This document shows positions 11,140 through 19,896 of a stretch of 20,250 nucleotides of DNA, piece after piece (the first letter of the stretch is position 1; each line of letters opens with the position of its first letter). A model generated the notes under the pieces. The model searched no databases. It saw only the letters and a program-made list of their open reading frames with translations, and was not told the origin of the DNA. Made by a program: the position numbers and the translations under genes. Source of the DNA: Saccoglossus kowalevskii (Eukaryota; Hemichordata; Enteropneusta; Harrimaniidae); contig NW_003124929.1 in NCBI RefSeq assembly GCF_000003605.2, positions 136,487 to 156,736 on the forward strand, read 5' to 3'.

Positions 11140-12640
11140 TGTGGGGTGGCCAGTATGAACAGGAGTTACTTGACAGAATTAGTGCTGTTTTGACTCATGT
11201 AATGCATTTGAAACAATTAACCATAACATTTTGTTTAATAAATTATCAATATAAATGACTAATATTAATTAATAAAATTTACTAATATTATTTCTAACAG
11301 ACAAGAGACCAGCTTTGTCTATTCCACTATTTTTCACTACAGATAAGAATCGAATTTTGTTCTACTATTGATTAACATTTATATGAACGATTTGCCTCAG
11401 AAATAATGAAGACTAAATTGGACATCACTGTCAGTGCATCTGGAAAGGATGTGACAATAGTAAAACAATTAAATTTGGATCTGCCGAATGTTTTAAAATA
11501 ATATAATGACTATAATAAACACAGATAAAAATAGGTATGCTAGTAACAACTTGTACAAATTATCACAAATATTTATCAGTTATTATTAGTTGATCGTCAA
11601 TCTGAAAATATTCATACTAGGACAATTCTTGGCGTTGTGGTAGACGAAAATGAAGCACATGACAAAGTTCACAAAACTGTCAGTATCACCTTTCAATATA
11701 ACAAGGCTCGTATTAAAGAAATTAGGTTTTTATTATTCCCACACTTAGAATATTGTAGTACAGTGTCCACGTAATGAGACTAGTCAAAGTTCAGAAAAGA
11801 ACAGCTAGAACGTACTATGCTTCGTTTTGAAAACATTATAATGTTATAAATTATATAATTCTCTAAAATAACGTGTACTTGCTGGATAAAGATTATTATT
11901 AATATATAAATGCATATTACAATTAGAATAAAAACACAATTCACTATACAATTTTTATTCATCCAATTTTTTTTACAAAAGTGTAACCCGATTCAAATCA
12001 TTATCGACCATAAAATTGTTGCACACATTTATTTAGGCACTATAGATATGCGAACAGTTAAAATAATATTAATGACGCAAATTACGCAAATCAGAACATT
12101 TGAACAAGCATTCAATGCACTAATACATCTCTCCAATAATCATTTTATACTCTCTGTAACTTTGCAATCAGAGTTTCATCAATAATTCCGCTTCCGTGCA
12201 TACAATTATCGTTTTTATTTACATTCCTGTATATTCTAATATTGATTTCCATGGTTAACCTTTTCATCACCAGATATTCTCGCCCAAAGTATTCTGCACT
12301 TTTTTCTGATATTTTTTAATGTTTCTGAAAATGAACACTAATTTTGGAGCCAAAAGACATAATTTAAGTAAATTTTAAGGTTTTTACTCAAAAATGTGGC
12401 TATTTTTGTCCCAATCTTCTTAAGGAAAGTGCATACTATAAACGGGACTATTTTTAAATTTGCGATGACAAGAGGGAACTGGTTATGAAAAGGTTAATGT
12501 TACACTCCTAATGATGTACAATCATGTCGTGGCTATGCTCTATAATGTTATAATTAGTTACCCACCTCATATACAATTTACAAATTAAATATTAACAATT
12601 ATCTGAAATGTTTGCAAAAGTAAATATTAAAAAATTATCA
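11140..12640 (+). pseudogene. LINE relic d: CR1/Jockey-type RT, decayed and interrupted
   Basis: The longest LINE trace in the window. LLDRISAV (about 11166-11190) leads into FETINHNILFNKL (about 11207-11246), the 'KAFDTINHNILLNKL' RT block. NIYMNDLPQK (about 11369-11398) follows, then ASGKDVTIVKQLNLDL (about 11437-11484), MTIINTDKN (about 11506-11532), LGVVVDENEAHDKVHKTVS (about 11630-11687), PHLEYCSTV (about 11740-11766) and, after a frame shift, RLVKVQKRTART (about 11778-11813). A C-terminal trace YKLNIN near 12580 matches relic b at DNA level (ACAAATTAAATATTAACA is shared, 12579-12596 and 5555-5572). Frame changes and stops separate most blocks. About 700 bp of foreign DNA, including the TTAA MITE at 12255-12497, lies between the core and the C-terminal trace. 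Confidence 0.75.
12255..12497. mobile_element. piggyBac-like MITE with TTAA target duplication
   Basis: A 235-bp non-coding element (12259-12493) sits between perfect TTAA duplications at 12255-12258 and 12494-12497. Its ends are inverted repeats: CCTTTTCATCACCAG on the left and the reverse complement of CTGGTTATGAAAAGG on the right, 14 of 15 positions matching. Sub-terminal words are also inverted: AGTATTCTGCACTTTT on the left, and AGTATGCACTTTCC when the right end is reversed. TTAA duplications with ends beginning CC are typical of the piggyBac superfamily. The element has no coding capacity, so it would need a transposase from elsewhere in the genome. It lies within the span of LINE relic d and so entered after that LINE. 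The intact duplications and near-perfect ends suggest it is younger than its surroundings. Confidence 0.8.
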
Positions 12641-13379
12641 ATACTTTTGATTCATCAATAAAGTTCTCAGTGATATTGTTAAAAGTTTTATCTTCAAAAA
12701 AGCATACATACACTGATGTTATTTATTTCAAATTCACTTTATAGTAGCACAACAGAATCAAATAAAATTAATATCAATTGATAATTGTTCTGGTAAAAAG
12801 CAGCTGAGCACTAACATAACATAATCTTTTCAAAGCATAATAAATGTTAAGAATTGGGAGAACGATTGATGATATTTAGTCACAGTTCTGAATACGCATT
12901 TTAGCAGTGTGTGTCTTTATTTATTAACATAAGTAAGTCCATCTGCTGTAAATATAGTTACGTTATTTGTTTTGTGCCATGTGTTATATAATTAATATAC
13001 CGAAGTTGATGATAACCTTCCCTGACTGCAAATGCCCCGAGTAAAAGCTTTGGATAGTATTAAATGTATGTACAGTGTGCGTTCTGTAATCATCGAACAT
13101 ATTTTAACTTGCGTGTAGCTGAGACGAACACTTTAAGCATATGTTGAAATACATATTGATTATACTCGTCGGACGTAAATAGATTTTGTGATTACTTGGG
13201 TATGCATGTATATACAATCAGTTGCGTATTAGTAATTACGTCGATGTATAAGATCTGTATCAAAAATCTTTCATTTTGGAATAAAAATATTTTGGTTGAC
13301 ATTGTTTCTGTAGTATTAAACGATTTGAAAATATAAATCAGTAGATCAGGGATGATTGACATATATCTCTGAACTTTTC
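12641..13379. other. Non-coding AT-rich stretch
   Basis: No open frame or motif that I can support. It separates the end of LINE relic d from duplication copy B. Similarity to the region left of copy A (6350-7090) was looked for and not found. Confidence 0.45.
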
Positions 13380-14680
13380 ATCAGATTCAATATCGAGGTT
13401 TGATAAATCCCTTTAACTGGGGATTATAGATGAATTATGCTCGCCGGTAACCATTACCGTGATAGGCGTTATACAGCAATGTATATTCTAGATATGAGCT
13501 TTTTACGATGAATTACTTCCGAAATAATATTTCTCATCACAAAGTTCTGCATTGTGAAGCATAGTGTAGAACTAGTGAATAATATTCTCATTTTTTGGAA
13601 AATCTAAATCTAGCCGTGTGTGTATTTGAAGAAGTGAACACAGAGTATGCATTTCCATAACAAACGTGGACATCCAATTAACTACTATTCAATACAGTTA
13701 AGGTTTCCCCTCATTAATTTAAGCCGATTCAAATATTACAAGATAAATTAAATAGAAAATGCATTTATGATGTCTGGGGATTTGGCGAATAAATTTATAC
13801 TCACTCAAGAGGAAGTGATTAATTGTTTAATGGAGTTCAGTATGATGTCAATAGTTGTTTGTGAAAATGATAATGAGTGAAGTAAAACTGCACATTACTT
13901 GCCCGATGCTGTTAGCCGCGTTGTCAGGTTACAGTAATAAGTCTGAGTAGTACAAATAGATAACACCTAACCCTATAGCTCGGATTGTGTGAACCCATTG
14001 CTTCGGCAGATGATTTAGGAGTTTGTTAGCGAGGTTTTCATTTCATACCTATGGTTTGCAGGAGGACAATAAACTACTAAGATATCAGATTTAAATATCA
14101 GACAATGTGTAATTGAATTTACTTTACGTAAAATGTAGACACAACTATGAATCCAGGGACATAATATACCCAATTCTAGATAATTACACGAAAAACAAAA
14201 AAGGATGATGCGTCAGTCGTATATAATAACAATACAACACAATATTTTAACAAATTGTCTAAAGTAAATACACAATGTATATAATAATCCTTAATTTTAT
14301 AGTTCGACAGTGAGGCTTTTGGAATTTTCTACGTCTTTTCAAAATTATTGATGGTATAAATACCCACTTGCTCCATGGTATTCAAGTTAAGTTTGTTTTT
14401 TGTCAAGACTTGCTGTCAGGTAAAAGTCTTTCCTGAAACTATGTTATTAATCAATAGTAGTTATTAGCTTTGAGAGTTCATCGTGTTGATAATGTATTGA
14501 CAGTTTCTATGGTTTCTGGGTAATTAATTTTATTTAAATTACTCAAATATTTAATTGTCTATTAGATACAACATAATAACACTCAGTATTTATAACTCGA
14601 GTATATTACGATATTTCAGGCAAGTTTATGCAGTTTTATTTGTTGCCATAGTTTTACTAAAATATCATTATAACTATTAA
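13380..14680 (+). repeat. Diverged segmental duplication, copy B
   Basis: Collinear partner of copy A at 7095-10175, same orientation. Clear shared words include TCCAATTA (13673-13680 and 7911-7918), AGTTGTTTGTGA (13853-13864 and 8081-8092), GATTTAAATATCAGA (14088-14102 and 9037-9051) and ATAGTTTTACTAAAATAT (14648-14665), which differs at one base from 10143-10160. Copy B ends some 300 bp before the stop codon of the receptor gene, so it overlaps the probable 3' UTR or downstream flank of that gene. A short open stretch at about 13769-13879 is not preserved as open in copy A. Confidence 0.65.
14634..14641 (-). terminator. Candidate poly(A) signal for the receptor gene
   Basis: TTTTATTT on the plus strand gives AAATAAAA on the minus strand, an AATAAA hexamer about 350 bases after the receptor stop codon. 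It is the first good hexamer I saw downstream, but such words are frequent by chance in AT-rich DNA, so this is a suggestion only. Confidence 0.25.
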
Positions 14681-14991
14681 AATACAGATACGTTGTTGGT
14701 GATGTAATTGTGAAAATAACATTATTTAAAACATTAAACGGTTATTCCTTAAAACAAACAGTTATTGCTTGTCAAGTTAATCACAAGACATGAGCAGCTT
14801 TTCGTCAAATGCAGACTACACAAGTGCAATACAAATGTGTGAAATGTCAACTAATAATTCAAATTATGCAGGATTTTTAGCCAAAATATAGGTATTGATA
14901 TGTAAGGATGAGTAAAGATGATTATCGTCACGATCACTCTACTGGCGTCGCCATTCTCCCTGTATCTCATAAAGATCGTTGTCTATGAACA

Positions 14992-16029
14992 CTACGCATG
15001 GGTAACCGTGTTCACGTTAACGCGTCTCCCATCGGTAGCTGTTATCGATAGTTCATTGTCTCGAACGGATAACATATGGAACCGGCAATGACAAATTCTT
15101 GAGAATGCGCTGCGAATATCCTTCTTAAATGCGTACAACACTGGATTTATAGCCGAGTTCGAGAAACCTAGCCACATTGCAAATTCAACCACTTCGGGCG
15201 GAAGGCAAAAACATATAGAGTTTGTCAAAAGGGATACAAAGAACGGTATCCATAGACATAATAGAACGATAACAATTAGTATCATTGTTTTAATGACCTT
15301 AATTTCCCCGGGTTTTAATTGGCGCTCATTCCTGGTTATTTCTTCCGATGCACTGTTTTGGTCATTGGCTACACTTGGTCGCACCCGACAACGAAGCTGT
15401 TTACGCAATGTTTTAAAGATAAAATAATTGACGTAAATTATAATATTTAGGGGAATAAAGTTTAAGCACATGCCTACAATTACGTACTCAACTGTAACAG
15501 AGAAACATAAAGGATATGTTCGTTCACCTCTAAGGCGATACTCTTCATTAAGTCTGGTAAAAGTCGGGAAAACGCCAAATACTAACGACGCGAGCCAGGT
15601 TATCGCAAGTGAGAACAAAATTCGACGACGCGTGACTATGGAGTAGTAGTGCAGAGGGTACTTTATGAATATATATTTGTCTAAGCAGAGCATCATTGCG
15701 CTGAATATCGACTCGTGTGAGAAGACAATCAATACTGATTCATAGAAGCTGCAGCTTACGTATCCAAATATCCAAGTCTCGCTCCGGCTGTAGTGAATAG
15801 CTAATGGTAGACCAAGAACTCCCAACAGCAGATCTGTGACAGACATATTCAATATGTAGAGGTTGGACTGAGAGTTCCTGATCGTGGGGAACACGGCAAA
15901 CGCCAGAATAACCACGGTGTTGTTGAGGATAACGAAGAAGGTAATAACAGATTGTACTACGCTCCATGCAAATTCCTCTTGGTGAGTATCCATGAAATTG
16001 CCATCGCCCGCAGTGGTGGTGTTTTCCAT
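14992..16029 (-). CDS. Rhodopsin-family (class A) GPCR, orphan, amine-receptor-like
   Basis: A 345-residue seven-helix receptor for the plasma membrane, in one exon. Helices lie at about 21-47, 56-80, 92-118, 136-156, 181-206, 246-270 and 279-301. An N-terminal sequon (N3-T-T) and no signal peptide are usual for class A. Landmarks are N37 (1.50), D66 (2.50), W86, C93 paired with C175, W145 (4.50), P193 (5.50), W260-I-P262 (6.48-6.50) and NPVLY 295-299 (NPxxY). Helix 8 follows, with possible palmitoyl cysteines C313 and C315. The WLGF-NSAINP run of helix 7 recalls amine and trace-amine receptors, yet position 3.32 is Leu100, not Asp, and 7.43 is Phe, so it should not bind amines in the usual way. 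The DRY motif is D117-K118-Y119, E242 fills 6.30, and 5.58 appears to be Asn201. An in-frame TAG five codons upstream (16042-16044) and an A at -3 with G at +4 fix the start. Ligand and G protein are unknown. Confidence 0.93.
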   Translation of the reverse strand: MENTTTAGDGNFMDTHQEEFAWSVVQSVITFFVILNNTVVILAFAVFPTIRNSQSNLYILNMSVTDLLLGVLGLPLAIHYSRSETWIFGYVSCSFYESVLIVFSHESIFSAMMLCLDKYIFIKYPLHYYSIVTRRRILFSLAITWLASLVFGVFPTFTRLNEEYRLRGERTYPLCFSVTVEYVIVGMCLNFIPLNIIIYVNYFIFKTLRKQLRCRVRPSVANDQNSASEEITRNERQLKPGEIKVIKTMILIVIVLLCLWIPFFVSLLTNSICFCLPPEVVEFAMWLGFSNSAINPVLYAFKKDIRSAFSRICHCRFHMLSVRDNELSITATDGRRVNVNTVTHA

Positions 16030-16296
16030 TTTAGTGTGATACTATGCGCTCCTCCCCAGAAGGTCAGTGGCGTTCCGAAAACTCGTTGTTCATCACAGAA
16101 TGTAACCGGAAACTCCTGAAACGTTGTAGAAACGACAACATAGATAATCAACGAAGCCTGATGCGTCAGTGAAAACGAGGGTAGGGTCTAGTACAATGTC
16201 TGCAACTTGAAAATGTCAACTTTTTTCTCCGTTCGGGAAACATTGATAATCCATATGGACCCGGGGGTCCTCACTTAATCTACTGACGACTTACAT

Positions 16297-16298
<2 letters not shown>
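16030..16298 (-). promoter_or_regulatory. Upstream flank / probable 5' UTR of the receptor gene
   Basis: The 270 bases before the start codon hold in-frame stops and no coding extension. They are richer in G+C than the flanks further out, which would fit transcribed or promoter sequence. The open frame at 15957-16151 overlaps the receptor's 5' end in another phase and is a shadow. No TATA box or initiator could be singled out, and an upstream non-coding exon cannot be excluded. Confidence 0.3.

Positions 16299-16373
<75 letters not shown>
16299..16373. repeat. (TA)n microsatellite
   Basis: An uninterrupted alternating A-T run of 75 bases, about 37 dinucleotide units, ending at ATAATATAAA. 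It starts 270 bases upstream of the receptor start codon. Pure runs of this length are usually length-variable between individuals, and alternating AT can extrude as cruciform DNA. Confidence 0.98.
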
Positions 16374-16378
<5 letters not shown>

Positions 16379-17763
16379 AAAGATACAGCAGCTATGAAGT
16401 ACGAAGTAGGTGATTGGTTCTTGGAAATATTGATTATTGATAAACGTGGGGTTGTTCGCTAATGAAATGGTCCAATTATATGATGTGTGATGTTTAGTCA
16501 GCTTATATATTTAATTTATTTATCTTTTAAGTATGTTCAATTCGATGTAAAAATATTGTATGTACACAACTTATTATTAGCAAAAATAAACATTCGTGTG
16601 CTTTTGTAGGTAGTTAATACACGATATTATAGAAGAAACTCTTCTCAGATACACACAAAAGAAACATTGGCGCTTCATTGAAGCTCAGGAAAATGAAAGG
16701 GTTTGTTGAACGGAATATTTTCTAAACATAGCAATGATGAATCAGTGAACGTTGTTCAAGATATTCAAATGTTAACAATTAGCCTACGCCAATAACCCGA
16801 GAGATAACGCGTAGCCTCACGTGAAATGCCCGCGCCTTCAATGCGAAGGGTGCGTGACGTAGAAACTGTCACGAGCACTCTCGGGAATATTCGAAACAGT
16901 TGCGTTTTTTTGTCGTTCTACATTCATGGAAGTAATTCTTTATATATATATATGATGAGAATACAAATTCCCCAAACGAATTACTTTCGAGATATGAAAT
17001 GCAATTCGTCAGAATCGATATTATACACGTAATTATGTGAAACTTGACTCATATTACAGCAGTCATCCACGCTATCATGCGAAAACTGAAAATCCCCCAC
17101 TCTATGGCCAAACTGCACGTTCACCCAAATAATACTAGACTATGAGGTGTAGGTTGTACTGGATATGCCAAGTGACGGAAATAAAATGTATCAATGTTCT
17201 GTCCAATCATCTGTGTTACTGACAACATATGGTGGATATCGTTACCAAGTACGGATGTTATTCAGAATAATGTATTCCCACTGCATAGGACAATGTGTAT
17301 GTATTCTGACCTACGTATTCATTGAAACTAGTGTTTTTACCAGCAATGTGCGATATGAAAACCTAAGGCGGTTCAATTCGTCGTCATCATGCATGTATTG
17401 TCTCACCTTATTAACATAACTTCCACCAACTACACTGCCGGTGTGTGTACACAGGCTATTTTACGGGTTTCTGCTGAAGCTGGTGGTGGTGATTCTACCA
17501 TGTTGCTCACAATAATTATCTAGTTGCTCCGACAATTAGACACTGCAACACGACGTCGATATGATATATAAGACCACAATCTAGGCAGCACTTCCACATC
17601 ACGCGGGGAACGGGCACGCACTAAAACGAAGAACGGAACCGAAATGGCTTAAACGGGTGTAATAACTATAAAACGCTGATACGAATAACGTTGTTATACG
17701 TTGCATTTGTTCACAAATTATGCAGTAGCGATTAAATTTACAAAAATACCTTGATAAATATAT
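16374..17763. other. Non-coding stretch without supported genes
   Basis: Open frames at 16826-17032, 17165-17419 and 17599-17793 (minus) are short and without domain motifs; the last runs into the minisatellite. The section 17040-17640 is less AT-rich than its surroundings and could hide a small exon, but I found no coding signal that I would defend. A short palindrome CTTCATTGAAG lies at about 16674-16684. Confidence 0.45.
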
Positions 17764-18554
17764 TACATGATAAATATACGAGCAAATGACCAAAATTATA
17801 TAATAAATGTGAGTGAAGGATCATGCTTATTTAATAAATATGAGCGAAAGACCTCGATTATATTATAAATTTGAGTGAAGAACCATGATTATGTGATAAA
17901 TATGAGCGAATGATCACGTTTATATTATAAATATCAGCGAAAGACCACGTTTATATTATAAATATGAGCGAAAGACCACGTTTGTATTATAAATATGAGC
18001 GAATGACCTCGATTATATTATAAATATGAGCGAATGATCACGTTTATATTATAAATATCAGCGAAAGACCACGTTTGTATTATAAATATGAGCGAATGAC
18101 CTCGATTATATTATAAATATGAGCGAAGGACCACGTTTATATTATAAATATGAGCGAAGGACCTCGATTATATTATAAATATGAGCGAAGGACCTCGATT
18201 ATATTATAAATATGAGCGAAGGACCTCGATTATATTATAAATATGAGCGAATGACCTCGATTATATTATAAATTTGACCGAATGACCACGATTATATTAT
18301 AAATATGAGCGATCGGCCATGATTACGTTGCAAATATGAACGAAGGACAACGACCACTTAATAAATATGAGCGATGGACCATGATTACGTGGCAAACATG
18401 AGCGAAGGACCACGATTTTTTAATAAATATGAGCGAGGGACCACGATTATATTATAAATATGAGTGAATGACCATGATTACGTGGCCATATGAGCGAAGG
18501 ACCTCGATTATATTATAAATATGAGCGATGGACCATGATTACGTGACAAATATA
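17764..18554. repeat. 31-bp minisatellite, 25 copies
   Basis: The word GAGCGA or a one-base variant recurs at 17780, 17811, 17842, 17873, 17904, 17935, 17966, 17997, 18028, 18059, 18090, 18121, 18152, 18183, 18214, 18245, 18276, 18307, 18338, 18369, 18400, 18431, 18462, 18492 and 18523. All steps are 31 bp except one of 30. The unit begins GAGCGAATGACCTCG or GAGCGAAGGACCTCG and ends ATTATATTATAAATAT. Three successive units (from 18152, 18183 and 18214) are identical. Units after 18307 are more divergent, with ATTACGTGGCAAATAT-type right halves alternating with the standard form. The period is not a multiple of three and stops are frequent, so it is not coding. Repeat and spacer of CRISPR type are not distinguishable. 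Confidence 0.98.
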
Positions 18555-18920
18555 ATCTTGGTACTTATATCATGTAATAATAGTCGTACTCTATATTGTG
18601 AATTTTAAAGTGTATTAGGCTAATGTGAATATTTTGGACTGGAATGGTCATTGTCACCACATGTGTTCATCCCATACCCAATATACAACAACATCGGATT
18701 GCTTTATGTTGAGATGTAAGCAACTAAATGGTTTGCCATACACCGTCGGTCAATTGGTTGTAGCCTGGTTTACCAGACTGACAGCTCCACGGATTCTCTA
18801 CGCATAACAGTGAGGTGTGGAATGGAATCTTAGTCCGTTAGTGGTCATCTTGTTTATTGGCTAGTAGTTTAGCATACACTATAGGGACGACCATGAGGGC
18901 GCTGTTCTTAGTTCGGATTC
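18555..18920. other. Non-coding stretch
   Basis: The 60-codon frame at 18625-18807 has no recognisable domain. The segment changes gradually from the AT-rich minisatellite side to the GC-richer CRE cluster side. Nothing else was seen. Confidence 0.4.
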
Positions 18921-19076
18921 GATGACGTCATACTGGGATGGATGACGTCACAATGGGGACCATACATAGATTAGCATAAATTATGACGTCGCAATGGAAA
19001 TTCGTGCATAAATTAGCATAAATGAGCGACCATTGCCGTAAAGGCGGTCATTTGAATGAGGATGACGTCACAATGA
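18921..19076. repeat. Cluster of CRE-like TGACGTCA words and GCATAAAT words
   Basis: GATGACGTCA occurs at 18921-18930 and again at 18941-18950, exactly 20 bp apart, and at 19061-19070; a variant TGACGTCG lies at 18984. Three of the four are followed by CAATG (TGACGTCACAATGG, TGACGTCGCAATGG, TGACGTCACAATGA), so the repeated unit is longer than the CREB/ATF palindrome alone. AGCATAAAT or TGCATAAAT words are interspersed at about 18973, 19005 and 19015. It may be a worn tandem or dispersed repeat family, or a regulatory cluster. No adjacent promoter or gene argues for the second. Confidence 0.6.
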
Positions 19077-19106
19077 GATATTGTGAATCCTCGGGGGCGG
19101 AGCTAC

Positions 19107-19413
19107 GTCACAGACGTTCCACGTTGCTAAGACGCGCACCACTGTACCATGCATTTCTATGGGCTCTGTGCGCGCTGCTGTGGAATGCCGGTCGAGCCGG
19201 TGAAAATTCGAGAAAACAACACACACTCAACTTTGAAGTAATCCCTAACAACCAAATTTATATATGTTACACACGTAGGGCTAATCTTGTTACACTGTTC
19301 AGGGGAGTCTCAGCAATCATCCCAAAGTACTGTTTTCTGCGAGTTTTGGGCCTTTGTTTTCACCGCCGAGGGTTGCCAGGCGGTGAAAATGCCCGGATGT
19401 CCGCCCCCGAGGA
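19107..19413. other. GC-rich segment bounded by 15-bp inverted repeats
   Basis: ATCCTCGGGGGCGGA at 19107-19121 is repeated perfectly in inverse orientation at 19399-19413, enclosing 307 bp. The outer parts are much richer in G+C than the rest of the window. Inside, a perfect 11-bp hairpin lies at 19357-19389, and GCGCAC/GTGCGC at about 19134-19185 is a second, weaker pair. This would suit a non-autonomous DNA element, but no flanking target-site duplication is visible. The open frame 19022-19441 crosses both boundaries without any domain signal and I do not call it a gene. A GC-box reading (GGGGGCGG) is possible too. Confidence 0.5.
19357..19389. repeat. Perfect 11-bp hairpin
   Basis: TTTTCACCGCC (19357-19367) and GGCGGTGAAAA (19379-19389) are exact reverse complements separated by the 11-base loop GAGGGTTGCCA. 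A related word CCGGTGAAAA lies at about 19198. The structure sits near the right end of the inverted-repeat segment. Confidence 0.85.
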
Positions 19414-19477
19414 TACACTTGCATACACGGAATTGATTTGAATACGAGGTCGTCACGAGGTCATCGTGAATTTGCAT

Positions 19478-19556
19478 AAATTACTATAAATTTTTTTTTA
19501 ATTATTTTTTTTAAATTATGTTTTAATTGGATTTTTTAAATTATTTTTAATTGGAC
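19478..19556. repeat. T-rich low-complexity tract
   Basis: Runs of T and AATTA with the word TTTTAATTGGA repeated twice (about 19521 and 19544). It looks like slippage-expanded sequence. There is no sign of a retrotransposon body attached to it. Confidence 0.7.
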
Positions 19557-19605
19557 GAGCATGGACGACACGAAAGATTTTTCTGAATGTATCGTAGAGG
19601 GCGCG

Positions 19606-19625
19606 TACACACACGCACACACACT
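19606..19625. repeat. Short CA microsatellite
   Basis: ACACACACGCACACACAC, an alternating CA run with one G interruption. Confidence 0.85.
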
Positions 19626-19896
19626 AATAAATACACGGCATTTTGAAAACCATCAGAGTTTATTGCACAAAAGAAGTAAACACGAATGAAATATTGACAT
19701 GGTGTATACATTTATGACGTGATTGAGTATTTTTTTTTTAACACCACGAAAACATTAGTCAGGTTGCCAGCCCCAGTTTTTTGGGAAAAGCGTAAAAGTG
19801 CGTATGACTTAGGTTTTTTGGCTGAAATGTGTTCTCCAGTATGTCTACTTCAAGATTCTGATGGGTGCCCAGTTTGCACCCTTGAGCATTTTTTCT
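19626..19896. other. Non-coding stretch before the satellite
   Basis: No gene seen. TTTATT at 19659-19664 would be AATAAA for a minus-strand transcript, and AATTTGCATAAATTACTATAAA-like words begin to appear from 19472. This is the probable left border of the satellite array. Confidence 0.4.

Noticed and set aside
10180-13379. A second, decayed receptor gene between copies A and B
   Set aside because: If the duplication had included the receptor, its traces should follow copy A. I looked for helix 3, helix 6 and NPxxY wording on the minus strand and saw none.
13769-13879. Short open stretch starting GDLANK-like in copy B, partly mirrored in copy A
   Set aside because: Both copies share the GDLANK words, but copy A has a stop soon after and the rest does not agree. 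It may be a relic but cannot be called a gene.
17764-18554. CRISPR-like array
   Set aside because: There are no distinct repeats and spacers. The whole 31-bp unit is repeated, in an animal genome, with no cas genes.
19022-19441. 139-codon plus-strand open frame
   Set aside because: It crosses the CRE cluster, the 15-bp inverted repeats and a hairpin. No domain is recognisable, and GC-rich DNA has fewer chance stops.
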